NCBI RefSeq assembly: GCF_000368045.1
Contig: NZ_KB849235.1
Span: 717,922 to 781,921, forward strand
Source of the DNA: Acinetobacter johnsonii CIP 64.6
Lineage (GTDB): Bacteria; Pseudomonadota; Gammaproteobacteria; Pseudomonadales; Moraxellaceae
Length of the DNA: 64,000 nucleotides
Direction of reading: 5' to 3'
Of the stretch, positions 52,701-62,131 are shown piece by piece. The first letter of the stretch is position 1; each line of letters begins with the position of its first letter. Both the position numbers and the translations under genes were made by a program. The notes beneath the pieces are model-generated. The model made no database searches. It was not told where the DNA came from and saw only the letters and a list, made by a program, of their open reading frames with translations.

Positions 52701-53975
52701 TTAGAAGCTGTATTTCGCCATTAAGCCAACACGGTTGTCTTTGTAGCTATCGCCAGCAAATGTATCACGTTTACCATTAATATATTCAACACCTAAGTCC
52801 AAAGGCTTAACTGGTGAATAGATGAAGTTAATCCATGCTTGATAAACTTCTTCGTTTGCTGTTTGGTTTAAAGTTGCATAATCTGTGCTGTCATCTGCAA
52901 ATAGAGCACCATACGCTAAAGTCGAACGTAATTTTTCGTTGAATTTATACGTACCACCGACTTGTACACCAAACGCTTCATTTTGTGCGATCTTGCCATT
53001 TGAAGTATTAACCACATATGCAGAGTTGCTGCCATACAAGTAGTTACTGTTACCATCCACATAAGACACATCAGCACTTATTTTTAGTGGGTCCATTACT
53101 TGATAGTTTACACCAGCAGCTAAGCCCCAAGCTGTATCAGAGTCATCAGCCGATTTATAATTTTCAACTAAAGCACGAGCAGATACAGAGCCTTTGCCAT
53201 CAGCAAAGCCTTGCGTCAATTTCGCAGTTAAGTTGGGTACGCTATATTTAATTGCAGCATCTGAACTACCACTATTGCTATTTCCTTCTTCCGCAGCAAT
53301 GAATAGTTTGGTTGCAGGTGCTAAATTAAAGCCATAACGTACTTGTGGAATACGTGCTGCTGTACCGCCACCCACGTTGGTGGCGAAGTCAATCATTTCT
53401 GGTGCATGGTTAGACAGGAAGTTAGATGTGGTTTGACCAAATAACCAGTTGTTATAGGTTAAATATGCATGACGGATACGCAATGCTTCATTTGTCCCAG
53501 CAAAGTCCACTTCTACTTTACCACCCAGTTTGTTATCACCACCAACATTGGTATTGAAATCTAAACCTAAACGTGTCGTTTTTGCTGTCGCGCGCAATTT
53601 ATCCTTAGTTTGACCATCTGAACTTGCAACTTTGTTAAAGTCGTCATCCGCACCTTCAATAATGTAGTTTGCATCGCCACGAACAAAACCGTACAGGTTA
53701 ATATCTGCGCCAGACTTAGATTTGAACGAAGACAGTGGAGATTCAGCTTTTACAGGCGCTGGCTGTGCTTTCACTTGTTGAATCTGAACTGCTTGCTGTT
53801 GTTGAACTTGTTGCTGTTGTTGCATTAATGCTTTTAGCTCTGCAACTTCGGCACGTAACTGAGCGAGTTCTTGTTGTTCTTTGGTTGCAGCATGAGTTGT
53901 TGTCATCATCAGAGCAGCCACACTAAGTGCTAGGCTTTGAGCGATAAATGGCTTTTTATTGAGGGCTAAACGCAT
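52701..53975 (-). CDS. dcaP: DcaP-like trimeric outer-membrane porin
   Basis: DcaP-type porins let carboxylates and other anions cross the outer membrane. The 424-residue product has a signal peptide (SLALSVAALMMTTTHA), then an N-terminal coiled-coil with a Gln-rich run (KEQQELAQLRAEVAELKALMQQQQQVQQQQ), typical of DcaP trimers. A beta-barrel follows, ending in the expected aromatic residue (LMAKYSF). The start at 53975 has AGGAA upstream at good spacing. A leader of about 70-100 bases contains a terminator-like hairpin. The exact substrate cannot be read from the sequence. Confidence 0.9.
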   Translation of the reverse strand: MRLALNKKPFIAQSLALSVAALMMTTTHAATKEQQELAQLRAEVAELKALMQQQQQVQQQQAVQIQQVKAQPAPVKAESPLSSFKSKSGADINLYGFVRGDANYIIEGADDDFNKVASSDGQTKDKLRATAKTTRLGLDFNTNVGGDNKLGGKVEVDFAGTNEALRIRHAYLTYNNWLFGQTTSNFLSNHAPEMIDFATNVGGGTAARIPQVRYGFNLAPATKLFIAAEEGNSNSGSSDAAIKYSVPNLTAKLTQGFADGKGSVSARALVENYKSADDSDTAWGLAAGVNYQVMDPLKISADVSYVDGNSNYLYGSNSAYVVNTSNGKIAQNEAFGVQVGGTYKFNEKLRSTLAYGALFADDSTDYATLNQTANEEVYQAWINFIYSPVKPLDLGVEYINGKRDTFAGDSYKDNRVGLMAKYSF

Positions 53976-54376
53976 ACACAAACTTCCTTTATTACATTGT
54001 TAATAGTGAATCAAAAATTCCATTTCAGTAAAATTTTTTGCACAAAAGACCACTCCGTTTTGGTCTTTTCATATGCAAAGTAATCTTATAAAGATGAAAA
54101 ATCGCACATTTCGATGTTTTAAGATATGACCTTTTATTACTCTTGCCACTAAAGTCTAATGCCATCAATTTTGAACTATAATTGATGTTATTCGCGATTG
54201 GCTTTGAAGCATCAAATTACAATTTAGACAGACTTTTGCAATAATTAAGTAACAATTCTTCATATTTTCTTAAATATAGACTGAGTTTTATTTGATATCT
54301 ATACTTTTTTCTTATAACTAAAGTCTTAGTCTAATCGATAACCACCTATGCTCAGTGATGGGTCAAAATTACGTCT
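53976..54376. other. 401-base AT-rich spacer upstream of the porin
   Basis: It includes a hairpin AAAAGACCA (54044-54052) / TGGTCTTTT (54061-54069) and otherwise AT-rich DNA with no coding frame. The porin promoter should lie beyond the hairpin, to its right. Confidence 0.55.
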
Positions 54377-55016
54377 TTGCACCAAAAAAGTCTAACTATT
54401 CAGACGATTATTGAGCATGGTTCATTGAACGCCCTCAGGCACCAATACACACCCACAGAAAAAGTACATGTGATCGCAGGGAAAAAGCCCAACGAAATAC
54501 TTGAGCGGGTCTGTCATACTCTATTTAGACTGTCTGAACATCCTGTAAAAATATCGAATAACAAGAAAATTTTACACACCATCCTGAAAAATGGATTTCG
54601 GCTTTTATTGAGGGTGTATGGTTTGCTCAATATTCAAAAAGGTTAAAATCGAAAATGGCACAGCAGCAACTGCGGAATGATCATTTTTTGATGCACCTGC
54701 CGAACTATTCTTCACAGTCAATCCAGCCATGGGCATCAGCACGAAAATGGATATTGCCATGATGATGCAAAATGTCATGATTACAGCCAAAGTACGAGGC
54801 TTAGAGACTTGCCCACAAGCCGCATGAAATCATCTTCATGCTCTCGTGTTGAATATACTTGATGCTGCACAATTTGAAGAATTGGTCTGCGGCATGACGA
54901 TGGGTTATGCGGATCCTGAGCAGATCGTCAATCGCTTTATAACACCACGCGTGCCAGTTGAAGATTTTGCAGTATTCTTAAACAATGAGTGCGATTTAAT
55001 GCATTCATTTAAATAA
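54377..55016 (+). pseudogene. Decayed nitroreductase-family gene
   Basis: The first part (LTIQTIIEHGSLNAL, then KVHVIAGKKPNEILERV; frame from 54377) corresponds to the start of a nitroreductase with the middle part deleted. The rest is in another frame: FFTVNPAMGISTKMDIAMMMQNVMI, GLETCPQAA, LVCGMTMGYADPEQIVNRFITPRVPV. That frame contains TGA stops at TAE*SFF and at QAA*NHL, where TGG (Trp) is expected in the family. Frameshift, deletion and at least two stops show loss of function. The stop is TAA 55014-55016. Confidence 0.85.
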
Positions 55017-55046
55017 AAAAAGACACTAAAATGAGTCTCTTTTTTA
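55017..55046. terminator. Weak terminator after the nitroreductase remnant, facing the Bcr/CflA gene
   Basis: AGAC and GTCT flank a loop within an A-run and a T-run. The stem is short and mismatched, so confidence is modest. Confidence 0.5.
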
Positions 55047-55051
55047 TATAG

Positions 55052-56266
55052 TCACGACTTCAATTTATAGGCTTTTTCGTGCTCAAGCTTAAACACATAA
55101 TACAAAGCCAAAGCCACAAAAATAGCCATCACAATGGCCATATTCAAAAGTGCTGACCAGAGTAGAAAATTAAGAATCACACCACAAAGTAGACCACAAC
55201 CAAATTGCATGCTGCCCATAATCGCACTAGCCGTTCCTGCCCGTGCACCCTGCTCAGACATTGCAATCGCCATGGCATTTGGCCCTGTAAAGCCGATTGC
55301 TGCGACAGCGAGAAACATCCCTGCGCAAACGATATATAACGGTGCATGCGTCATGCTACCCGCTACCAACAGCAGCCCCACACCAGCCAACTGCAAAAAA
55401 CTGCCTAATTTTAAGCGCTGAAAAACACTTAACTTTTGTGCCAAGCGCTTATTTAAGGTTGAGAACAGCATAATCCCAAGCGCATTGACACCAAAGGTAT
55501 AGGCAAAAACTTGCTGACTTAAGCCGTAACCATCCATCAGAATGGCAGCAGAAGCACTGATATAGCAAAAGAGTACAGCCCCAGCAAAGCATCCAACAAA
55601 CATCGGGCGTCTAAAGCTCGAATCTTGCAAAATCGCGCCATAAAGGTTTAAAACTTGATTAAAGTTAAGCTTTAAACGGCGCTTCGGGTCTAAAGTTTCT
55701 TCAAAGAAAAAATGTACGCAGCACAGGCTTCCCAAACCAACGACCATCAAAAAGGCGAAAATACTATGCCAACTACTGAAACTCAGTACCAGCGCACCTA
55801 AACTCGGTGCAATAATCGGCGCGATGGTGGTCACGATCATCATACTGGCAAATGCTTGGGCGGAGGCTTGCATATCTAAACGATCACGAATCGCAGCACG
55901 GGCAATCACCACACCTACACAACCGCCTAAGGCTTGTAAAACCCGAGCGGCAATAAGACTCCACTCACTGTTTGCAAACACACACAGGAAACTGGCAATA
56001 ATGTAGAGACTCAGTCCAAAATACAGCGGTTTTTTCCGCCCAATTCGGTCACTTACTGGCCCATAAATCAGTTGTCCAATCGCCAAGCCTAAGAAGTACG
56101 CAGGTAAGCTGTTGGCCACCATTTGTGTGCTTACCCCGAAATCATCTGCCATTTGTGGCAAAGCAGGTAAATACATATCAATAGACAGTGGACCAAGCGC
56201 AGTCAGTGAGGCAAGTAAGAGAATCCAAGCGTTGGAATAGACCGCTTTTTCCTGTGTATTCGACAT
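55052..56266 (-). CDS. Bcr/CflA-family multidrug efflux transporter
   Basis: This 404-residue MFS drug/H+ antiporter of the Bcr/CflA group has GPLSIDMYLPALPQMADDF at the N-terminus, IYGPVSDRIGRKKPL in loop 2-3 and ARVLQALGGCVGVVIARAAIRD (motif C-like). These are the group signatures. Twelve helices are expected. It is divergent from the yccS gene and has no neighbouring regulator. Exported substances could be bicyclomycin-like, chloramphenicol-like or toxic metabolites; nothing here decides. Confidence 0.92.
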   Translation of the reverse strand: MSNTQEKAVYSNAWILLLASLTALGPLSIDMYLPALPQMADDFGVSTQMVANSLPAYFLGLAIGQLIYGPVSDRIGRKKPLYFGLSLYIIASFLCVFANSEWSLIAARVLQALGGCVGVVIARAAIRDRLDMQASAQAFASMMIVTTIAPIIAPSLGALVLSFSSWHSIFAFLMVVGLGSLCCVHFFFEETLDPKRRLKLNFNQVLNLYGAILQDSSFRRPMFVGCFAGAVLFCYISASAAILMDGYGLSQQVFAYTFGVNALGIMLFSTLNKRLAQKLSVFQRLKLGSFLQLAGVGLLLVAGSMTHAPLYIVCAGMFLAVAAIGFTGPNAMAIAMSEQGARAGTASAIMGSMQFGCGLLCGVILNFLLWSALLNMAIVMAIFVALALYYVFKLEHEKAYKLKS

Positions 56267-56408
56267 AGGATTAATTTATGTTTTTTGAAAGAGAGTTTGC
56301 AGACAAGTTTACACGCTCCATAGTATGATTTATACCAGAGCAGGTGAAATTTCACATATTCTCATATTTGAAAATTGTCCAACCCTAAGCGACAAACAAA
56401 GGTGCCCT

Positions 56409-58583
56409 TTGAAAGCATGGCTGACCAGTCTAAAACAGGCTACTTATAATACAACCTTCATGTATAACCTCCGCATGGTTATTACTTTTGCAGGGACGGC
56501 TTTTGTTCCATATTTTATGGGTTTTCAGCTGGCAACTATTCCGCTGACACTCGGCGCAGTTGCTGCGGGTTTAAGTGATATTGATGACCGCTTTTCTGTG
56601 CGAATCATGAATTTAATTTTTACCTATATTGGCTTTTTCATTACCGCAACGTCGATTTACTTTTTATTTCCACACCCAATTTTATTCGCACTGGGTCTAA
56701 TCGTTTCGTGTATTGGTCTAATTTTACTGGGCTCACTGGGACGTCGTTATGCCACGATTTCCTATGGTTGCTTAGTGGTTTCGGTTTACTCCATGCTCGG
56801 TGTCGGACTTTTTGACAACTGGTATACACAACCGTCTCTGCTAGTGATTGGGGCAATTTGGTATAGTGTTATTTCAACCATTAGCTTTCTGCTCTTTCCC
56901 GTTCGTCAAGTACAAGACAATCTATCGAAGTGTTATTCCTCACTCGCCGATTTTCTGTTTGCCAAATCCAACCTCTTTGATGTCGATATGACAGCTAACA
57001 GCTATCAACAGAGCATGATTGAACTATCGTTGGAAAATGGTAAATTAATTGCAATTTTCAACGACATAAAAACCGCCCTACTCACCCGTTTAAAAGGTGA
57101 CCGTGGACAACGAGATACACGTCGCAGTCTGCAATATTATTTTGTGGCACAAGATATTCATGAACGTGCAGATTCAGCACATATTGACTATCAAAAACTG
57201 GCGAAAATTTTTCAACACAGCGATATTTTATTCCGCTTTCAACGAATTTTATCCATTCAAGCCAAAGCCTGTAAGGACTTAAGCAGCAGCATTTTAAACC
57301 GTCAAACCTATACCCATAATAAGCGCTTTAAACATGCTTTTGAAAATCTCCGTTTATCACTAGAAAAGCTCAGAGACGAACAACAATATGACCAAATTTG
57401 GGTCAATGCTCTGTTTTCACTGTATCAAAACTTAAAGTCGATTGATGCACAGCTACGTAACTTAGAAACTGAACGCAATATTAAACTCGATAAAACCAAA
57501 CATATCGAAAGCCAGCTCAAAGATGATGACCTGAAAGGCTGGGATGACATTAAGGTTCGGATTAAACAACATCTCACCCCAGAGTCGGTGTTATTTCGAC
57601 ACGCGATTCGTCTGTCTATCGTGCTATTGGTTGGATATATCTTTGTTCAAGTCACCAACATTGAATATGGGTACTGGATTCTACTTACAGCACTATTTGT
57701 CAGTCAGCCCAATTTCAACGCCACCAAACGTCGTTTACGTTTACGTATCGTAGGGACGTTGGTCGGAATCATTTTAGGGTATGCCGTATTGTACTTTGTA
57801 CCTTCGATTGAAGGACAACTTCTCGTCTTGGTCATCAGCGGGGTACTTTTCTTTGAGCTGCGCAGTAAACAATACGCTCAAGCCACCGCTTTCATCACTA
57901 TTTTGGCGCTGATTAACTTCAACTTAGATGGTATGGGATACGAAGCTGCCCTTCCGCGCATGATGGATACCTTAATTGGCTGTGGACTAGCATGGTTAGG
58001 CGTGAGTTTCATTTTCCCTGACTGGAAGTTCCGTCGCCTACCCCGCACAATTTATCGTTCGCTTTCCGCTCAATGTGATTATTTGGCTGAGGTGATTGAA
58101 CAGTATAAGTCTGGACGCAACAATGGCCTGAATTATCGCGTGGTTCGTCGTGCGGCACACAATACTGATGCAGAAGTTGCTTCACTCATTTCCACTTTAG
58201 CCACCGAGCCCGACTTTGACCCAACGCAAAAGAGCTTGGCGTTTGAATTCTTGTGCCTCAATCATACCTTTATTAGCTATATTGCAGCGTTGGGTGCACA
58301 TCGTGAAAAAATTGACGACCCAGAAATTTTAGAATTGATGGATCGCGCTTTTGACAATATCCAAGGTGCGCTCCTGCGGGATGAAATGCCTGATTTAACT
58401 GCGCAAAATATGCTACAGACCATTCGTCAGCGTTTAAGCCAAAATAATGAGGAAGATCAGAAAGCATTGATCATTTTACAACAGCTTTCGTTGATGTTTA
58501 GCATCTTGAATCAGTTTAGTCGTTTGAAGCAAAGTTTAAGCCACGAACGGGATCATGAGGCCACAGAACTGGCTTCATTATAA
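56409..58583 (+). CDS. yccS: YccS/FUSC-family membrane protein (probable TTG start)
   Basis: This 724-residue protein has the FUSC/YccS layout: an N-terminal six-helix block (to about residue 180), a cytoplasmic helical linker (TYTHNKRFKHAFENLRLSLEKLRDEQQYD), a second helix block (about 410-520: SVLFRHAIRLSIVLLVGYIFVQVTNIEYGYWILLTALFVSQPNFNATKRRLRLRIVGTLVGIILG) and a C-terminal helical tail. Its role is unknown; related proteins include aromatic-acid exporters. The start is set at TTG 56409 because AAAGG precedes it and the product then aligns with E. coli YccS. An ATG at 56325 gives 28 extra residues with no ribosome-binding site. Confidence 0.88.
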   Translation: MKAWLTSLKQATYNTTFMYNLRMVITFAGTAFVPYFMGFQLATIPLTLGAVAAGLSDIDDRFSVRIMNLIFTYIGFFITATSIYFLFPHPILFALGLIVSCIGLILLGSLGRRYATISYGCLVVSVYSMLGVGLFDNWYTQPSLLVIGAIWYSVISTISFLLFPVRQVQDNLSKCYSSLADFLFAKSNLFDVDMTANSYQQSMIELSLENGKLIAIFNDIKTALLTRLKGDRGQRDTRRSLQYYFVAQDIHERADSAHIDYQKLAKIFQHSDILFRFQRILSIQAKACKDLSSSILNRQTYTHNKRFKHAFENLRLSLEKLRDEQQYDQIWVNALFSLYQNLKSIDAQLRNLETERNIKLDKTKHIESQLKDDDLKGWDDIKVRIKQHLTPESVLFRHAIRLSIVLLVGYIFVQVTNIEYGYWILLTALFVSQPNFNATKRRLRLRIVGTLVGIILGYAVLYFVPSIEGQLLVLVISGVLFFELRSKQYAQATAFITILALINFNLDGMGYEAALPRMMDTLIGCGLAWLGVSFIFPDWKFRRLPRTIYRSLSAQCDYLAEVIEQYKSGRNNGLNYRVVRRAAHNTDAEVASLISTLATEPDFDPTQKSLAFEFLCLNHTFISYIAALGAHREKIDDPEILELMDRAFDNIQGALLRDEMPDLTAQNMLQTIRQRLSQNNEEDQKALIILQQLSLMFSILNQFSRLKQSLSHERDHEATELASL

Positions 58584-58668
58584 TTTGGGTGATTTTGGAA
58601 CAATATACTCACTGAAATGCTCTAAATGATGCTAAACTTTTTGCAGTTTTAAATCTGTTACTTTCACT

Positions 58669-59229
58669 ATGACCGCGAAAAATTTATACGCTTATACTTT
58701 ACAGCCTGTGACCTATGAAATCACTGAAGCTGAACAACGCGATGCTCAATTAAAAATTTGGCGTAGCACAAACAAAATTAGCATGAAAGCTTGGATCATC
58801 ATGGCTGTCGTTACAGCCCTTTCGATTCTTGGCCTAATTTTACTCAAGAATTATTCAACCATCTTTTGTTGGGTCGCAATCGCCTGCGTCGTGGTTTACC
58901 TTTTAGTCCGTAAATTCGGTTTAGAATGGTATGTGAAGCGAAAAATGAATGAGTTTCCAGTTCAGGAAATTAAAGGCATTCGTTTAGGTGTACAACCTCA
59001 CGGTCTGATTATGCGCCAGAAAATGGGAATGCAAGAAGGTGTCGGTGCAATCGGTTGGAAAGACATCTACGAATGGTACAACACACCTGAGTTTTTGTTG
59101 ATTAAATTCAAAGTGAAAGGCCAAGAAGGTGCATACATTCTGCCAAAACGGATGGATAGCAAAAACTTCTCGTTTAATACGATTCGTAAACATTTAAAAG
59201 AAACAGTTGGTGAAGCGCAGCCACTTTAA
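58669..59229 (+). CDS. YcxB-like domain membrane protein
   Basis: This 186-residue protein has two close membrane helices (MAVVTALSILGLILLK, CWVAIACVVVYLLV) after a cytoplasmic start. Then comes a YcxB-like beta-domain (GIRLGVQPHGLIMRQK, GAIGWKDIYEWYNTPEFLLIKFKVKGQEGAYILPKRMDSKNF). The PH-like domain fold is suggested by the conserved W-K-D-I-Y and Y-I-L-P-K-R segments. The function is unknown. It lies after yccS in the same direction, 85 bases away, and ends at a strong terminator. Confidence 0.8.
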   Translation: MTAKNLYAYTLQPVTYEITEAEQRDAQLKIWRSTNKISMKAWIIMAVVTALSILGLILLKNYSTIFCWVAIACVVVYLLVRKFGLEWYVKRKMNEFPVQEIKGIRLGVQPHGLIMRQKMGMQEGVGAIGWKDIYEWYNTPEFLLIKFKVKGQEGAYILPKRMDSKNFSFNTIRKHLKETVGEAQPL

Positions 59230-59248
59230 GTCTTGCTTTCTCCTCTGT

Positions 59249-59279
59249 AAAAAACCTCCAACTTTTGGAGGTTTTTTTA
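59249..59279 (+). terminator. Terminator after the YcxB-like gene
   Basis: AAAAAACCTCCA and TGGAGGTTTTTT form a strong stem around a short loop, followed by more T residues. Confidence 0.93.
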
Positions 59280-59303
59280 TATCCCAAACCCTCGAATACA
59301 AAT

Positions 59304-59320
59304 GATAATGAGAATAAATA
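59304..59320 (+). promoter_or_regulatory. Candidate Fur box upstream of the PepSY/flavoreductase gene
   Basis: GATAATGAGAATAAATA contains three adjoining NATA/TAAT-like hexamers (GATAAT, GAGAAT, AAATA), the repeat form of Fur boxes. It is about 85 bases before the start, fitting an iron-repressed promoter. Confidence 0.65.
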
Positions 59321-59400
59321 TTAATTTCTAAATCCATATTATCTTCTCAATCTTCAGGTATAATTTCCGCACAACAAATCGCTCACCATTAAGTATCGCC

Positions 59401-62037
59401 ATGTTTAAAAAAACATTTTTCCAAGTGCATTGGTTTTTGGGAATCACTGCGGGTCTTATCCTGTCGCTTATGGGCGTCACAGGGGCCATCTATTCTTATG
59501 AACAACAAATCTTAAAATGGATGAACCCAGACAGCTATACCGTTCAAGCAACACAAAACAATAAATTAACCCCTGCTGAGCTGTATCTACATTTCCAAAA
59601 ACAAGATCCTGCCATCAAAATCAATAGTATTACGATTGCTCAAGAGTCAACCACTTCAAGTACGGTCAATATCGAGAAAGAAGGCGCACGTCGTGGTTAT
59701 AACATGATGGTGAACCCGTATACTGCTGAAGTCCTACCCGAAGTTAAAGGCCGTGAGTTTTTTAACTTTATTCAACAGTTGCACCGTAATTTAACCGTCG
59801 GTCCTGTCGGTAAACAAATTACTGGCGCTTGTACCCTCATGCTTATTTTCTTTATATTGAGTGGCCTGTACTTACGTTGGCCCAAACGTCATTCCATCAA
59901 ACAATGGTTTTTTATTAAACCTAAATTGAAAGGACGCAACTTCATTTGGGATTTGCATGCTGTTGTTGGTACTTGGGTGGTGATTTTTTATCTGATCTTG
60001 GCCTGTACAGGACTGTACTGGTCTTATGATTGGTGGCGCGATGGCATGTTTAAAGTCCTCGGCGTTGAACGCCCACAAGCCCAAATGCAAGAAGGACCCC
60101 GTCCAAATGCTGGTGCAGCTCAAGGCCCACGTGGCGAACAGGCTGGTGCTCGTGGTGGCGAATCACGTGAGCAAGGTCGTGGCGAACGTGGCCAAGGCGA
60201 ACAACATGGTGAGCGTAAAGGCTTATCTCCAGAACAAGTACAAATTGCTTTAACCCAAACATGGACAGGATTTAACGCACAAGTTGGTCGAGACTATTCA
60301 ACCCTGACCCTAAATATTCCGAAAAAGCCCGATGGTACACTTGAGCTTTCATTTGTAGATGCAATTCCACAGCATGAGCGGGCGCGAAATTCAGCGGTCT
60401 TCAACTATCAAACTTCGCAAATTGAAAAAATGGAGTTGTATGAGCAGAAGAAGCTGAATGAAAAAATCATGAGCAGTATGCTTCCTGTGCACCGTGGTAG
60501 CTTCTTTGGCCCAATTTATCAATTCTTTGCCATGTTTGCATCACTGATGATGCCACTGTTCTTTGTAACGGGTTGGATGCTGTATCTAAAACGCCGTAAG
60601 CAGAAGAAACTCACTCAGCTAGCCCGTGGTGGAGCGTTGAATGTTCCGGTCGATCCACATGCGAAACCATGGCTCATTGCTTATGCAACACAAACAGGTG
60701 TTTCTGAGCAAATCGCTTGGCGTACTGCAACCAGCTTACAAGAAGCAAGACAACCTGTAAGCGTTAAAGCTGTGCAACACTTAACGCAAGATGACTTAAA
60801 AGCTGCCGAACAAGTGCTTTTTGTCGCAAGTACCTATGGCACAGGTGAAGCACCGGACTTAGCCAACAGTTTTGAAAAGAAATTTTTAAATACAACTTTG
60901 GATTTGTCACACCTTCACTATGCCGTGTTGGCTTTAGGCTCTCAAGAATATCCTGACTCCTATTGTAGTTTTGGACATCGTATTGACCGTTGGTTAAAAG
61001 CCAATGGCGCACATGCTTTGTTTGAAACGATTGAAGTCAACAACGCAGATAACAATGATATTCAACGTTGGAACAGTGCTCTTGCCTCTGCAACCAAACT
61101 TGAGCTTCAAGCCATGAATATTGACAAAACCTTTGATCAATGGAATCTGGCACAACGTGAAGTACTCAATCCAAATAGTGTCGGAGCACATGCTTATAAT
61201 ATTGAGCTCAAAACCAACTTCGATGCAACATGGCAAGCGGGTGACATTGCTGAGGTTCAGCCAGGTAACAGCACCGCACGTATCCAAGCCTTTATGCAAA
61301 AGCATCACATTGCAGCACAGAGCATCGTTGAGTCTTTAGCCATTTCGATTGAGCAAGCGCTTTGGGATAAGAACCTCAACACAGAGATTGAGCCTTTTGC
61401 CAATTTGGAACATTTACTGGAACAATTGAGCCCTTTACCTACACGTGAATACTCGATTGCAAGTGTACCAACTCAACAAGTGTTACGTTTGGTCGTGCGC
61501 CAACAGCAAGATTCAGAAGGTGAACTGGGCTTAGGTTCTGGTTGGTTAACCCAACATGCCGAGCTTCAACAACCTATCGCATTACGTATTCGTACCAATG
61601 AATCATTCCATTTGATCAATGACAACCGTCCTATCATTTGTATTGGAAACGGCACAGGCATCGCGGGTTTAATGAGTCTACTCCATGCACGTACCCGCCT
61701 AGACTATACGCAAAACTGGTTGATCTTTGGTGAGCGTCAACATGAACATGATTTCTTCTATCAAAGTACGATTGAAGCGTGGCAAACCACAGGCATGCTA
61801 CAACGCTTAGATTTAGCTTTCTCGCGAGATCAAGCAGAGAAAGTCTATGTACACCATAAACTACGTGAACAAGCCACTGAGCTTAAAACATGGGTTGAAA
61901 ATGGTGCCGTAATTTATGTCTGCGGTAGCATTAATGGGATGGCTAGCGATGTCGATGCGGCGCTAATTGAAATCTTAGGTGAAGAAAAATTAGATCAACT
62001 CCGTCAAGAAGGTCGTTACCGTCGCGATGTTTACTAA
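59401..62037 (+). CDS. PepSY-TM / flavodoxin / FNR-type fusion reductase, probably iron-related
   Basis: This 878-residue inner-membrane reductase joins a PepSY-associated TM part (residues 1-400: FQVHWFLGITAGLILSLMGVTGAIYSYEQ, further helices near 140 and 195, WDLHAVVGTWVV, FFVTGWMLYLKRR) to a soluble reductase. The flavodoxin-like FMN domain (about 420-560) has AYATQTGVSEQIA and ASTYGTGEAPD. FAD and NAD(P)H parts follow with EYSIASVP, GNGTGIAGLMS and YVCGSINGMASDVD. Between the second and third helices lies an Arg-Gly-Glu-rich low-complexity segment (about 225-275). Fusions of this type are thought to reduce ferric siderophores in the periplasm, which fits the Fur box upstream and the receptor at 17492. 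Confidence 0.9.
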   Translation: MFKKTFFQVHWFLGITAGLILSLMGVTGAIYSYEQQILKWMNPDSYTVQATQNNKLTPAELYLHFQKQDPAIKINSITIAQESTTSSTVNIEKEGARRGYNMMVNPYTAEVLPEVKGREFFNFIQQLHRNLTVGPVGKQITGACTLMLIFFILSGLYLRWPKRHSIKQWFFIKPKLKGRNFIWDLHAVVGTWVVIFYLILACTGLYWSYDWWRDGMFKVLGVERPQAQMQEGPRPNAGAAQGPRGEQAGARGGESREQGRGERGQGEQHGERKGLSPEQVQIALTQTWTGFNAQVGRDYSTLTLNIPKKPDGTLELSFVDAIPQHERARNSAVFNYQTSQIEKMELYEQKKLNEKIMSSMLPVHRGSFFGPIYQFFAMFASLMMPLFFVTGWMLYLKRRKQKKLTQLARGGALNVPVDPHAKPWLIAYATQTGVSEQIAWRTATSLQEARQPVSVKAVQHLTQDDLKAAEQVLFVASTYGTGEAPDLANSFEKKFLNTTLDLSHLHYAVLALGSQEYPDSYCSFGHRIDRWLKANGAHALFETIEVNNADNNDIQRWNSALASATKLELQAMNIDKTFDQWNLAQREVLNPNSVGAHAYNIELKTNFDATWQAGDIAEVQPGNSTARIQAFMQKHHIAAQSIVESLAISIEQALWDKNLNTEIEPFANLEHLLEQLSPLPTREYSIASVPTQQVLRLVVRQQQDSEGELGLGSGWLTQHAELQQPIALRIRTNESFHLINDNRPIICIGNGTGIAGLMSLLHARTRLDYTQNWLIFGERQHEHDFFYQSTIEAWQTTGMLQRLDLAFSRDQAEKVYVHHKLREQATELKTWVENGAVIYVCGSINGMASDVDAALIEILGEEKLDQLRQEGRYRRDVY

Positions 62038-62053
62038 ACACTAAGTCTAAATG

Positions 62054-62083
62054 AAAAAACCGAGCCACAGCGCTCGGTTTTTT
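62054..62083 (+). terminator. Terminator after the PepSY/flavoreductase gene
   Basis: AAAAAACCGAG pairs with CTCGGTTTTTT around a short GC-rich loop. The flanks are A- and T-runs. Confidence 0.93.
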
Positions 62084-62131
62084 CATGCGTAAATTTGCTA
62101 GAATCATGCAAACGATAACCCACAAGCCTGT

